Shown in pieces: positions 29,012 to 36,534 of a stretch of DNA of 44,068 nt; within the stretch, counting starts at the first letter, position 1; the number at the start of each line of letters is the position of its first letter. Under the pieces are notes generated by a model, which made no database searches, had not been told where the DNA came from, and saw only the letters and a program-made list of their open reading frames with translations. Source of the stretch: a virus; IMG/VR virus record IMGVR_UViG_3300034102_003027, positions 1 to 44,068 of that record. The stretch is one strand, 5' to 3'. The position numbers and the translations under genes were made by a program.

Positions 29012-29578
29012 ATGAAAAAATATTTTGTAATTTTACCCCTGGTGGCCTTGGTCACTGCTTGTGGCACAACCAAAGACGACTACCAAAAACGAGCTGAGGC
29101 TGCTGAGGAAAAACGCGAGACACAGGTCAACAAGTCCATTTCCCAGGCTCCTAAATGGATGACTGAGTTGCCTGTCAGCAACAATGCTGTTTATGCCAAT
29201 GGATCTGCTGTGAGCACAGACATGAGCATGGCAGACTACAAGTCCAAACTGTTTGCATATGGCAAGATCTGTATGGCCGCAGGTGGCAAGGTCAGTCAAC
29301 AAGCCAAGGTGTTCATGCAAGACACTGCTGTAGCCAGTACTGAGATTTCAGAATTGGCCATCAAGAGCATGTGCCCTAGTGTGGACATCACAGGCACTGA
29401 GATCAAGGAAGTCAAACGTGTGAGCGAAGGTGGACGTTTTCGCACTTATGTGCTGTTGGCCCTGCCCACTGGTGATGCCAATGCTTTGCAAAAACGCAAA
29501 GATCAGTTGAAACTCAATGAAGGTGCCGTAAAACGCAGTACAGAGGCATTTTTAGAGTTGGACAAAAACGCCCAATAA
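29012..29578 (+). CDS. LPP20-like lipoprotein
   Basis: A 188-residue lipoprotein (ATG 29012, AAGGACA site) with lipobox Leu-Val-Thr-Ala-Cys near residue 17, an acidic coiled segment, then a domain resembling the LPP20 family (Trp near residue 50, Val-Tyr-Ala-Asn-Gly-Ser-Ala-Val, helical stretch, Val-Lys-Arg-Val strand). LPP20 proteins are outer-membrane lipoproteins of Gram-negative bacteria. It is the last of a run of exported proteins and ends just before a terminator. Confidence 0.7.
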   Translation: MKKYFVILPLVALVTACGTTKDDYQKRAEAAEEKRETQVNKSISQAPKWMTELPVSNNAVYANGSAVSTDMSMADYKSKLFAYGKICMAAGGKVSQQAKVFMQDTAVASTEISELAIKSMCPSVDITGTEIKEVKRVSEGGRFRTYVLLALPTGDANALQKRKDQLKLNEGAVKRSTEAFLELDKNAQ

Positions 29579-29591
29579 CCCAAAAACGGCG

Positions 29592-29622
29592 TATAAATAA
29601 AAGCGGCTTTCGGGCCGCTTTT
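29592..29622 (+). terminator. Intrinsic terminator with adjacent TATAAATA
   Basis: AAAAGCGGC (29599-29607) pairs with GCCGCTTTT (29614-29622) around TTTCGG, a strong terminator. TATAAATA at 29592-29599 touches its 5' arm and points toward clpP-like 29633; transcription from it would enter the hairpin, so promoter use is doubtful. Confidence 0.8.
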
Positions 29623-29632
29623 CTCACTTTAT

Positions 29633-30202
29633 ATGACCACAGAAAACGAAACAGTTCAAACCCACAGTCAAGCTCTGCAAGAAAATGGCATGTATGTTTT
29701 CATGGGCGAAGTCAATGACGAAAACATTTGCCCTATTGTGGAATGGATTTTGCATGAAAACTTTGTGGTCAAGAAAAAACGCAAAGAACTGCTGTTGATG
29801 ATTTGCTCGGAAGGTGGGGACATGGGTGCTGCCTTTGCACTAATAGATGTCATGCGGAGCAGTGTGATACCAATCAAAACTGTGGGCCTGGGCATGATAG
29901 CCAGTGCAGGGCTACTAATCTTCATTTCCGGCACCCCCGGGCGTCGATACCTCACACCCAATACTTCTATCCTTAGCCACCAATTCTCCTGGAGCAATGA
30001 AGGCAAGGCACATGAACTGTTTGCCACCATGCGTGAGTTTGAACTCACACAACAACGCATGTCATCGCACTATCAATTGTGTACAGGGTTGAGTGAGGAA
30101 GCAATTAAAAAGCACTTGTTGCCACCACATGACATTTGGCTCAGTGCCGCAGAGGCCTTGAGTCTGCATGTGTGTGATCACATTTCAGAACTTGTACGTT
30201 AA
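29633..30202 (+). CDS. ClpP-like serine protease (divergent)
   Basis: A 189-residue S14-family protease. The triad aligns as Ser91 (Ile-Ala-Ser-Ala-Gly), His116 (Leu-Ser-His-Gln) and Asp167 (His-Asp-Ile), and the Glu-Gly-Gly-Asp at 60-63 replaces the usual Pro-Gly-Gly-Ser oxyanion loop. It is shorter and more divergent than the ClpP at 32295, so it may form mixed rings, be a partner in a separate complex or be a phage maturation protease. The start has no ribosome site after the terminator. Its stop shares TTAA with the lysozyme gene. Confidence 0.85.
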   Translation: MTTENETVQTHSQALQENGMYVFMGEVNDENICPIVEWILHENFVVKKKRKELLLMICSEGGDMGAAFALIDVMRSSVIPIKTVGLGMIASAGLLIFISGTPGRRYLTPNTSILSHQFSWSNEGKAHELFATMREFELTQQRMSSHYQLCTGLSEEAIKKHLLPPHDIWLSAAEALSLHVCDHISELVR

Positions 30203-31056
30203 TCTCGTTTGCTTTTGAATTTGTCAAGATATTTTTGTGTTTCTGCTGGCAACATTTCTTTCCAGTTGCGGCCAGTTTCTTTTGCCTTTTGCAGAATACG
30301 GTCAACACGCCCAGGGCCAGCATTGTAAGCGGCAGCAGCCAATTCAGAATTGCCATACTTGTTTTTCATTGCTGCAAAATAATCTTTACCCACGCGGTTG
30401 GATTCTTCAGCACTGGAATCAGCAGCAGGCTTTACACCATAACCAGGATCTTTGTTTGTAGTGGGCATTACTTGTGCGGCAAATTTTGCACCTTTGGATG
30501 ATGTAACAGGGCGACCAAACTCATCGTAATCTCTATTGCCACTTTCGATATCAAGTATCTTTTTAAACTCACCGTCATAGGAACCAGTGCCTGCTGGAGG
30601 TTTTGGTGTTTTGTTTGGCTTTGGTCGCTGCGATACTGGTGGTCGAAACGTTGGCAATTTTTGTTTTTCCCGATCCAATTTTTGTATTTGCTTCAGTATG
30701 GCCTGATCCTTGGTAGCATCATACTTGTAACTGGGAATAGGTTGGTCGGCACCAATTCTCTTTTTTATTTCTTCGTCGCTGACCGGACCAGCAATTGGTT
30801 TCAACGGTCCTCCTTGTGCTGGTTTATCAATTGAAGATGTTGTGTCAGGAACTTGACCTCTTTGAATATTTTTTGCAATGCCACTCAGGGTATCGCCGGG
30901 CTTGACTGTGTAGGTTGTGCCTTTGGGCATGACAACACCATCACCAATGTCAAGCACTTGACCGGGCATGATCAAATCAGGATTGGCCAGTTTATTGCGA
31001 GCCGCAATGGTTCTCCAATTGGCCACAGTGTTGTTGGTGAATTCTTTTAATCTCAT
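30199..31056 (-). CDS. LysM-transglycosylase lysozyme
   Basis: A 285-residue protein with one and a half LysM modules (a partial one at about 14-38 with Leu-Ile-Met-Pro-Gly-Gln-Val-Leu, and a full one with Thr-Tyr-Thr-Val-Lys-Pro-Gly-Asp-Thr-Leu near 49), a Pro/Lys linker, and a C-terminal SLT domain with Ile-Glu-Ser-Gly-Asn (catalytic Glu) and Ala-Ala-Tyr-Asn-Ala-Gly-Pro-Gly. LysM binds peptidoglycan; the SLT domain cleaves its glycan strands to anhydro ends. There is no signal peptide, so it may be a tail-associated lysin or need a holin. It overlaps the upstream gene. Confidence 0.88.
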   Translation of the reverse strand: MRLKEFTNNTVANWRTIAARNKLANPDLIMPGQVLDIGDGVVMPKGTTYTVKPGDTLSGIAKNIQRGQVPDTTSSIDKPAQGGPLKPIAGPVSDEEIKKRIGADQPIPSYKYDATKDQAILKQIQKLDREKQKLPTFRPPVSQRPKPNKTPKPPAGTGSYDGEFKKILDIESGNRDYDEFGRPVTSSKGAKFAAQVMPTTNKDPGYGVKPAADSSAEESNRVGKDYFAAMKNKYGNSELAAAAYNAGPGRVDRILQKAKETGRNWKEMLPAETQKYLDKFKSKRD

Positions 31057-32243
31057 TATCGTTTCCTTTTTTCTCTACCCAAAGTGCCCACATCGGTACG
31101 GGGTTCATTTTTCTTTCTGGCAGCCTTGGCACCAGGCCCAGTGAGTCGTCGATCAGCCACAGCATCTAAATCATCTGTGTCTAGTTCAGCATCAGGGTCA
31201 ACTTCATCGGCTTTTTTGCGTTCCACAACATTGCCGTCTTTGTCTACCAGGATCACATCCTTAGTGCCTTTTTTGCCGATGCCGCGTGTGAGCGTGGCAC
31301 CCATCACACGTATACCAGGTATGCCCAAGGCTGTGCTGTTGCGTCCAGGGTCGTTGCGTAACAGCCAAACCATCAAATGACTTTCGGGAATGTCTGCTTT
31401 GCTGGCAATCACAGCATGTGCTTCAATTGTGACATCTTGCCCAGTTTGTACAAAATGCTCGGGTCGGAATGTTTGAATAATGATACCACCTCGGGGATTC
31501 AAGTCGCTGCCAAAGATGGCACTCATGGTTTCTTCTTCGGTGGGCTCTATCACAATTTCTTTGCTGAGTGCAAACACTGGTGCACCGTCGCGAGTCTTTT
31601 CCAATTTGTTTAACTTGACTTGTTTTTCTCGAACCAGTTGATCAATAATGCTGCGAGCCTTTTTACCAAACAAGTTGTCGGCACTTTCCCATGCTTCGGC
31701 GTTGAGTTTCTTAATGCTTATGGGCAAACTGCGTTCAGGACTTTGCAATACCACGTCGGCTTTTTTGCGTCCACCTGTGTCACGTCCGGCAACATCCACT
31801 GCATTGCAATCATTGATGGTCAAAGTTTTGCCACGTGGATCAACAAATGTCACATTCACACTGCCATAACGATCAATCACACTTTGCAACAAACTGGCCA
31901 TTTCAATTTCGTTGGCCACTCCTGCACTTTGATCTCCCTGTCCCCCAGAGTCTTTGACTAGTATTTTGACTGGACTATCGGCAAATTCAATACCGCCAAT
32001 GCTGCTGAGTCTGGCATCCATGCTCAGATTAGGGCCACTTTTGGGAAAATTTTGTTTCATCAACGCCAAAATTTGTTTGAGTATTTCTGATCTAAACAGT
32101 TCTTTTTTCTCACCATCGGGAATCTGCACCAACACGCCTATTTTGTTGCCGGACACTTTGAGATCTCCGTACCCAGCCTTTTTTAGCACTGACTCAATGT
32201 CAGGTTTACTCAAGTTTTCGATTAAATTGATCAAGTCGCGCAT
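31056..32243 (-). CDS. Phage protein with possible PD-(D/E)XK nuclease fold
   Basis: A 395-residue protein. Asn-Glu-Ile-Glu-Met-Ala near residue 130, Lys-Lys-Ala-Asp-Val-Val-Leu near 181 and Ser-Ile-Lys-Lys near 199 fit the Glu, Asp and (E/D)xK layout of restriction-like nucleases, although the last motif reads Ile-Lys-Lys. The C-terminus (350-395) is charged and disordered-looking. A Gly-Lys-Lys-Gly segment and acidic repeats are near it. It is followed by the lysozyme with TAATG overlap. The nuclease reading is tentative; it could be a structural protein. Confidence 0.5.
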   Translation of the reverse strand: MRDLINLIENLSKPDIESVLKKAGYGDLKVSGNKIGVLVQIPDGEKKELFRSEILKQILALMKQNFPKSGPNLSMDARLSSIGGIEFADSPVKILVKDSGGQGDQSAGVANEIEMASLLQSVIDRYGSVNVTFVDPRGKTLTINDCNAVDVAGRDTGGRKKADVVLQSPERSLPISIKKLNAEAWESADNLFGKKARSIIDQLVREKQVKLNKLEKTRDGAPVFALSKEIVIEPTEEETMSAIFGSDLNPRGGIIIQTFRPEHFVQTGQDVTIEAHAVIASKADIPESHLMVWLLRNDPGRNSTALGIPGIRVMGATLTRGIGKKGTKDVILVDKDGNVVERKKADEVDPDAELDTDDLDAVADRRLTGPGAKAARKKNEPRTDVGTLGREKRKR

Positions 32244-32271
32244 TGGTTTTCCGTGAGAAGTATGTTATACT
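32243..32271 (+). promoter_or_regulatory. Weak sigma70-like promoter before clpP
   Basis: TTGGTT 32243-32248, 17 bases, TATACT 32266-32271; AAGGAG and the GTG of clpP follow. The -35 is poor. Confidence 0.4.
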
Positions 32272-32294
32272 TATGCAACCAACAAGGAGACCGT

Positions 32295-32888
32295 GTGCCA
32301 AATTTAGTACCCATAGTTTTAGAAAACACCGCCAAAGGCGAACGCAGTTACGACATTTACAGCCGATTGCTGAAAGATCGCGTGATCATGCTGGACACAG
32401 AAGTTTCTGAGCATTCAGCCAGTTTGATTGTGGCACAACTGCTGTTTTTAGAAGCAGACAATCCTGACAAAGACATCAGTTTGTACATCAACAGCCCGGG
32501 TGGAAGTGTAACAGCAGGCATGGCCATCTACGATACCATGCAGTTTATCCGGCCAGATGTACACACCATTGTGATGGGACAAGCCTGCTCCATGGGGTCA
32601 CTGCTGGCACAGGCAGGTAGTCCGGGCAAACGTTTTATTCTGCCCAATGCTAGACACATGATCCATCAACCTTCAGGCGGTGCTCGTGGGCAGGCCACAG
32701 ACATGTTGATTCAAGTGGAAGAGATTCTTGCCATGAAGAAAAATTTAACAGGTATATATGTTAAACACAATTCGGCAGGCCGGACATTTGAACAACTCAC
32801 AGCAGACATGGAACGTGACAATTTCATGAGCGCACAAGAAGCAGTTGACTATGGACTTGCTGACAAGATCATAGAAAACCGTACATGA
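32295..32888 (+). CDS. clpP: ClpP, canonical proteolytic subunit
   Basis: A 197-residue ClpP starting at GTG 32295 (AAGGAG 5 bases before); the N-terminus Leu-Val-Pro-Ile-Val-Leu-Glu-Asn-Thr matches processed bacterial ClpP closely. Ser99 (Ala-Cys-Ser-Met-Gly), His124 (Met-Ile-His-Gln-Pro) and Asp175 (Glu-Arg-Asp) form the triad; Asn-Ser-Pro-Gly-Gly-Ser is the oxyanion loop. Fourteen subunits form the chamber fed by ClpX or ClpA. With the phage ClpX carrying an IGF loop, a phage-made ClpXP is plausible; mixing with host ClpP is also likely given the similarity. Overlaps the radical SAM gene by 4 bases. Confidence 0.95.
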   Translation: MPNLVPIVLENTAKGERSYDIYSRLLKDRVIMLDTEVSEHSASLIVAQLLFLEADNPDKDISLYINSPGGSVTAGMAIYDTMQFIRPDVHTIVMGQACSMGSLLAQAGSPGKRFILPNARHMIHQPSGGARGQATDMLIQVEEILAMKKNLTGIYVKHNSAGRTFEQLTADMERDNFMSAQEAVDYGLADKIIENRT

Positions 32889-34153
32889 CATTAAAAGACT
32901 CATTCTGCCCCAGCCCTTGGTTCCACATGCGGATCAACAACAGCGGGCATTATGAGTATTGTCGCTGGGCTGATAAAACCCACAGAAATGCTGGCCCTAG
33001 CATAAGTGACACAACTCCTGCTGAATTTTTTAATCAGGGCTTGATTGCTATTCGCCAACAATTTTTAAATGGCGAACGCCCAACTGGCTGTGCTGAATGT
33101 TATCAAATGGAGGCACACAACAAAATAAGCGGTCGACAAAAACAACTGCTTAAAATAGGTGTGCAATTGCCAAATTTTGAAAAGATGTTGGCCAGTTCCA
33201 CATGGATGCCTGTGTTTGCCAATCACACGCCACAGATGCCACAAGACTGGCAAATTGACCTGGGCAACTATTGCAATTCGGCTTGTGTGTTTTGCGATCC
33301 AAGTTTGAGTTCACGACTGGCCACAGAATGGAAACACCTTGGTTTCATTGACAAAATACCACCAGCAAATTGGTGCGATGACCCTGTGTATCTACAAAGT
33401 TTTATTGATACATTGATCAAAAGTCCGCACATACAGTATCTACATTTCATTGGCGGAGAAACACTGATCACTCCAGCATTTAAAAAGATACTTCAGGCCT
33501 TGATTGATGCTGGTCTAAACAAAACTGCCACCATTGGTTTTACTACCAATCTCATCAGTTGGGATGATCATACCATATCATTGTTGACACAATTTGTTGG
33601 AGTAAATCTTGGTGTCAGTATAGAAGCATTTGATCCTGTGAACGAATATGCAAGATGGCCGGCAAAACAACAGCAAGTCAACAACATACTATCACAGTGG
33701 GCGGCACTCTGCCAGCAACACCGCTGGTTGATGCAGATTAGAACCACTCCTACCTTACTTACAATTCATAAATTGCTCACAGTGTACGACTATGCATGGC
33801 AGCATGGTATTCCTGTAGAAAGTTGCAATTTTTTAGCCGAGCCTGCTTGTTTGCGACCAGCAGTGTTGCCACAAAAATATCGTCAGCCCATTATAGATCA
33901 AATGCAAGACTGGATTGATCAACGACCCAGCAGTGGAGAAACGGTAGTAAACACCCGCCACCCAGATCTAGTGTACACGCAAATTGTTCAAGATTTGCAA
34001 AGTTATGTGAATTATTTGAAAACTGAAACAGATCAAAGTGATCAATTGCCAACATTGGTGCAATTTTTAAAACGCATTGAACACAATCGAAAAAACAGTA
34101 TCCTAGACCATGTACCTGAATATGAAGAACTTTTTAGATCTGCTGGCTACTGA
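32885..34153 (+). CDS. Radical SAM protein (twitch-type)
   Basis: A 422-residue protein. The 4Fe-4S motif is Cys130-x3-Cys134-x2-Cys137 (Cys-Asn-Ser-Ala-Cys-Val-Phe-Cys), preceded by an extra N-terminal set of Cys (near 8, 26, 69 and 72) that could hold an auxiliary cluster, and the Gly-Gly-Glu SAM segment is near residue 195 (Phe-Ile-Gly-Gly-Glu-Thr-Leu). Twitch-type radical SAM proteins are often annotated in phages; reactions include peptide modification or sugar rearrangement. No substrate can be named. The 3' end overlaps the next gene. Confidence 0.87.
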   Translation: MTLKDSFCPSPWFHMRINNSGHYEYCRWADKTHRNAGPSISDTTPAEFFNQGLIAIRQQFLNGERPTGCAECYQMEAHNKISGRQKQLLKIGVQLPNFEKMLASSTWMPVFANHTPQMPQDWQIDLGNYCNSACVFCDPSLSSRLATEWKHLGFIDKIPPANWCDDPVYLQSFIDTLIKSPHIQYLHFIGGETLITPAFKKILQALIDAGLNKTATIGFTTNLISWDDHTISLLTQFVGVNLGVSIEAFDPVNEYARWPAKQQQVNNILSQWAALCQQHRWLMQIRTTPTLLTIHKLLTVYDYAWQHGIPVESCNFLAEPACLRPAVLPQKYRQPIIDQMQDWIDQRPSSGETVVNTRHPDLVYTQIVQDLQSYVNYLKTETDQSDQLPTLVQFLKRIEHNRKNSILDHVPEYEELFRSAGY

Positions 34154-34430
34154 TTTAAAATTGCATGTGGTTGTGAATGGCAATCAGTACGAGAGTGAGT
34201 TGAACACTCCACTCTCATTCAACGCTGACGATTTGGTCACAGTTGATGATATTGAAGTTTTACCTAGATATCAATATTTGGCCAACAGCAACTCATTGCA
34301 GATTTCTGAACCATTTTATCAATGGTATCATCGAGTGTCCGAGCAAGGATGGTTGTTGACCCCGCAGATCAGTAGTAGTAACGATAGCCACGACGATACG
34401 CATCAGCCTGACGCTCACGATTGGCAATAA
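34122..34430 (+). CDS. Hypothetical protein (102 aa)
   Basis: A 102-residue frame from ATG 34122, inside the end of the radical SAM gene by 32 bases; the beta-rich start (Leu-His-Val-Val-Val-Asn-Gly) and acidic end are visible. The last part lies antisense to the 30-codon frame at 34369-34461. Real by context, role unknown. Confidence 0.55.
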   Translation: MKNFLDLLATDLKLHVVVNGNQYESELNTPLSFNADDLVTVDDIEVLPRYQYLANSNSLQISEPFYQWYHRVSEQGWLLTPQISSSNDSHDDTHQPDAHDWQ

Positions 34431-34461
34431 GTGCTTCAACCAATTGTTTCAAATATTTCAT
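34369..34461 (-). CDS. Very small basic protein (30 aa)
   Basis: A 30-codon frame starting in an ATGA overlap with the upstream gene on the same strand, with a Leu/Ala amphipathic helix then Arg-Arg-Gly-Tyr-Arg-Tyr-Tyr-Tyr. Similar tiny frames occur in marine phage genomes. It is antisense to the end of 34122. Low length means weak support. Confidence 0.35.
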   Translation of the reverse strand: MKYLKQLVEALIANRERQADAYRRGYRYYY

Positions 34462-34622
34462 ACCACACCTTGTCGTTGTTGTTCATAATGATATTGGCGT
34501 TCCCAATGTTCGATATCGCCGGCATTTTGTGGATGTCGGTTGGCAATGTACTGTTCCAGTCTGCTTTGATAGTTGTTGCCAGGGAACATGTCTGCCAAGC
34601 GTTCTAGTAGATTTGCTAACAT
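34458..34622 (-). CDS. Small phage protein (54 aa)
   Basis: A 54-residue protein (Phe-Pro-Gly-Asn-Asn-Tyr-Gln-Ser-Arg-Leu-Glu-Gln-Tyr) with an AGAGGAA site before ATG and a TAAATA element upstream on the same strand. Similar Phe-Pro-x-x-Tyr-x-Ser-x-Leu-Glu proteins appear in T4-like marine phages. It was missed by length-filtered gene finding. Function unknown. Confidence 0.6.
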   Translation of the reverse strand: MLANLLERLADMFPGNNYQSRLEQYIANRHPQNAGDIEHWERQYHYEQQRQGVV

Positions 34623-34647
34623 AATTTTTCCTCTGTATTTGCACTGA

Positions 34648-34653
34648 TATTTA
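34648..34653 (-). promoter_or_regulatory. TAAATA late-type promoter element (minus strand)
   Basis: GATAAATATC on the minus strand, 25 bases before the ATG of the 54-residue gene. Confidence 0.45.
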
Positions 34654-34700
34654 TCTCATGGTTTCTACTGAGTACTACTTTGGTACTACTTTTTGACCGG

Positions 34701-34729
34701 TTGACCAATAATTCGCCAAATGCTATAAT
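34701..34729 (+). promoter_or_regulatory. Early-type sigma70 promoter with tandem -35
   Basis: TTGACC 34701-34706, 17 bases ending TGC, TATAAT 34724-34729. A second TTGACC at 34693-34698 sits 8 bases upstream, and AGTACT/AGTAC repeats lie before it. Confidence 0.87.
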
Positions 34730-34760
34730 TATGGCATACAAACAAACAAAGGAGTATTGT

Positions 34761-34985
34761 ATGAATCTCAAAGTCAAAGCAGCCGCAATCATGGCAGGTA
34801 TTTTTGCAGGCACCATTGCAGTGCAAGGTGTGTTGGTACTGGCCGCAGAAAAATATGGCCCCCAAGCGATTGTTAATACTTTTGTAGGTGGTATACTGGT
34901 GTTTTTGATCTACCAAATGTATACTTTAATACTAGCAAACTTGGAAAGCAAAGAAGCAATCAGAAAGATGTCTGAACGCGGTTGA
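34761..34985 (+). CDS. Small two-pass membrane protein
   Basis: A 74-residue protein with two hydrophobic segments (about 8-30 and 41-61) and a Lys/Arg end. AAAGGAG precedes ATG 34761. Its stop codon TGA is part of the TTGACC -35 of the next promoter. Function unknown. Confidence 0.7.
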   Translation: MNLKVKAAAIMAGIFAGTIAVQGVLVLAAEKYGPQAIVNTFVGGILVFLIYQMYTLILANLESKEAIRKMSERG

Positions 34986-35010
34986 CCAGATATTGCCCAA
35001 ATGCTATAAT
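34982..35010 (+). promoter_or_regulatory. Early-type sigma70 promoter
   Basis: TTGACC 34982-34987, 17 bases ending TGC, TATAAT 35005-35010. Nearly the same as the promoter plus leader at 4254-4308. Confidence 0.88.
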
Positions 35011-35040
35011 ATGGACATATTGTAACAAAAGGAGTTCGAA

Positions 35041-35310
35041 ATGCGTAAACAGCGACTGATTCAAGGCATGAACAACAGCCAAAAAATCCGTTTCATTGTG
35101 GACGGTGTTGGCATGTACTGTCGTATCGCAGACGTGGAAAACTTTGCCACCTACTCCGCCCAGCAGGCTGTGATCACAGCCCTGCAGAACTTACAATACA
35201 GTCGTGAAATGGCCTTTGCGACCTGCAAGGCACAGCCCACTGGCTGGGGCACCAACAGCGTGTTCGCTGGTGTTCAACACAATGTTCAAGTTGATTTACT
35301 CAAGGACTAA
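35041..35310 (+). CDS. Conserved-looking small protein (89 aa)
   Basis: An 89-residue alpha/beta protein (Ile-Arg-Phe-Ile-Val-Asp-Gly-Val-Gly-Met-Tyr-Cys) with an AAAGGAG site. This pattern is familiar from small proteins of T4-like cyanophages. First gene of a five-gene early operon to 36110. Function unknown. Confidence 0.72.
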   Translation: MRKQRLIQGMNNSQKIRFIVDGVGMYCRIADVENFATYSAQQAVITALQNLQYSREMAFATCKAQPTGWGTNSVFAGVQHNVQVDLLKD

Positions 35311-35311
35311 C

Positions 35312-35425
35312 ATGAACTACACCATTCGTTGGACTCAACCCCTGCTGGGTTGGGAACCCTTGGAATTTGAAATCCGAGACTTCACTGAGGCTCGTGAAGT
35401 ATTAGCAAGGATTATGTCAAAATGA
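35312..35425 (+). CDS. Very small protein (37 aa)
   Basis: A 37-residue frame between two genes: it starts 2 bases after a stop and ends in an ATGA overlap with the SWIM gene, so the operon spacing supports it. Aromatic-rich N-terminus. Function unknown. Confidence 0.5.
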   Translation: MNYTIRWTQPLLGWEPLEFEIRDFTEAREVLARIMSK

Positions 35426-35772
35426 AATGGTTTGCTGAAACTACAGAATGGCCTGACGCCAAGTCGGATAACCACATCTACTTGTTGGACGACAGCAAGA
35501 GCAAGATGTTTGCCTACGTAAAGCATGGCAAGGGCTTGCCCGAAAAGTTCAGCAAACCCATTCGCATTGACATCCGTGGACGCAAGTTTAAACTCAACCC
35601 CGAACAGTTTAGCATTGACGTTGAGGCCGAAGTGCCAGAAGGACGTGTGATTGAAGTGCAAGGCAGCAAAGGTGATGTGTACCGAGTAACCGAATTGCGT
35701 GGCGAATGGTCATGCACCTGTTCAGGATTCAAATTCCGCGGTGACTGCAAGCATATCAAAGGCGTACAATGA
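35422..35772 (+). CDS. SWIM zinc-finger protein
   Basis: A 116-residue protein whose C-terminus reads Trp-Ser-Cys-Thr-Cys-Ser, then about 7 residues, Gly-Asp-Cys-Lys-His: the CxCxnCxH SWIM motif that binds zinc and contacts DNA or proteins. The N-terminal part is alpha/beta and basic. SWIM domains occur with recombination and transposase factors; as a small stand-alone protein its partner is unknown. ATGA overlaps on both sides. Confidence 0.8.
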   Translation: MKWFAETTEWPDAKSDNHIYLLDDSKSKMFAYVKHGKGLPEKFSKPIRIDIRGRKFKLNPEQFSIDVEAEVPEGRVIEVQGSKGDVYRVTELRGEWSCTCSGFKFRGDCKHIKGVQ

Positions 35773-36110
35773 TAGATTGGCGAACCAAAGATCTGCGAAA
35801 CATAGGCATGGAGTTGTCCTTGGAAACGCAAGAGAGCATTGAGAACTATGTGCTACGTGGCTGGGCTCCAGGCGGCTATTTAGAAAGTATGTTTGCACAC
35901 GATTACGAACGTGCGTTTGCCTGTGCAGACACTGCCAACCGACAAACAATCTGGTTACTATGGCGTTGGATCAGAGAAGGTGCACCACCACTGTGTCACG
36001 GCAGTTACGAGGCTGTTGGCATGTGGCGTGATGATCTTGGTTATCGCAGAACCAATTATATACGCGAAATTGAGCAAGCGGCAATTTGGCAAAAGTTGAG
36101 CACTGTATAA
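35769..36110 (+). CDS. Hypothetical conserved phage protein (113 aa)
   Basis: A 113-residue helical protein (Leu-Arg-Gly-Trp-Ala-Pro-Gly-Gly-Tyr-Leu-Glu-Ser-Met, and Ala-Asp-Thr-Ala-Asn-Arg-Gln) with several Trp. The Ala-Asp-Thr-Ala-Asn-Arg-Gln segment is common in a T4-like marine phage family. It ends the operon at a terminator. Function unknown. Confidence 0.7.
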   Translation: MIDWRTKDLRNIGMELSLETQESIENYVLRGWAPGGYLESMFAHDYERAFACADTANRQTIWLLWRWIREGAPPLCHGSYEAVGMWRDDLGYRRTNYIREIEQAAIWQKLSTV

Positions 36111-36113
36111 CAA

Positions 36114-36135
36114 GAAAGTCCCTTTCGGGACTTTC
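36114..36135 (+). terminator. Intrinsic terminator between convergent genes
   Basis: GAAAGTCCC (36114-36122) pairs with GGGACTTTC (36127-36135) around TTTC, followed by ATTTTTT on the plus strand. It may also stop minus-strand transcription. Confidence 0.85.
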
Positions 36136-36140
36136 ATTTT

Positions 36141-36368
36141 TTACGCCTGGTCTACGAACTTTTTCAGTTCTTCGGCCTTGCTGACTATGTCCGTACTAGA
36201 CGGAAAATCGGGCAAGGTTGGATATGGAATAGTTCCACGGTTGGCGTCGGTCAACTTGGAATGGTACTCATCACTCATTGCTTGACGTTTTTGGAAGATA
36301 GGCGTAACTAGAATTTCGTTAGCCATTTTGAGAAGTTCGAGACGGATCTCGTAAGGTGTTTTGCTCAT
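36141..36368 (-). CDS. Conserved-looking small phage protein (75 aa)
   Basis: A 75-residue helical protein starting Met-Ser-Lys-Thr-Pro-Tyr-Glu-Ile-Arg-Leu-Glu-Leu-Leu-Lys-Met-Ala, a pattern shared by small proteins of T4-like marine phages. GGAGAAA precedes the ATG; TAAATA lies upstream. Function unknown. Confidence 0.72.
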   Translation of the reverse strand: MSKTPYEIRLELLKMANEILVTPIFQKRQAMSDEYHSKLTDANRGTIPYPTLPDFPSSTDIVSKAEELKKFVDQA

Positions 36369-36426
36369 ATTTTTCTCCTTTGTGTGTATGTGTGTTAAAC
36401 ACGAGCTGTGATTTTCATCACGCAAA

Positions 36427-36432
36427 TATTTA
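36427..36432 (-). promoter_or_regulatory. TAAATA late-type promoter element (minus strand)
   Basis: CTAAATATTT on the minus strand, about 58 bases before the ATG at 36368. Confidence 0.35.
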
Positions 36433-36460
36433 GTTTGGCAAAACTTGTGCTCAAAATTTG

Positions 36461-36489
36461 TTGCATTGTAATACAAACCCGTGTATACT
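36461..36489 (+). promoter_or_regulatory. Sigma70-like promoter
   Basis: TTGCAT 36461-36466, 17 bases, TATACT 36484-36489, then AAAAGGAA before ATG 36535. Confidence 0.7.
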
Positions 36490-36534
36490 TGTGGAATGCT
36501 GTATGTCACAGCTATTTTTTAAAAGGAACTTTTT

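Noticed and set aside
29592-29599. TATAAATA as a working late promoter for the ClpP-like gene
   Set aside because: The octamer is perfect, but it lies on the 5' arm of a strong terminator, so a transcript from it would start in the hairpin. I list it in the motif series but do not call it a promoter with confidence.
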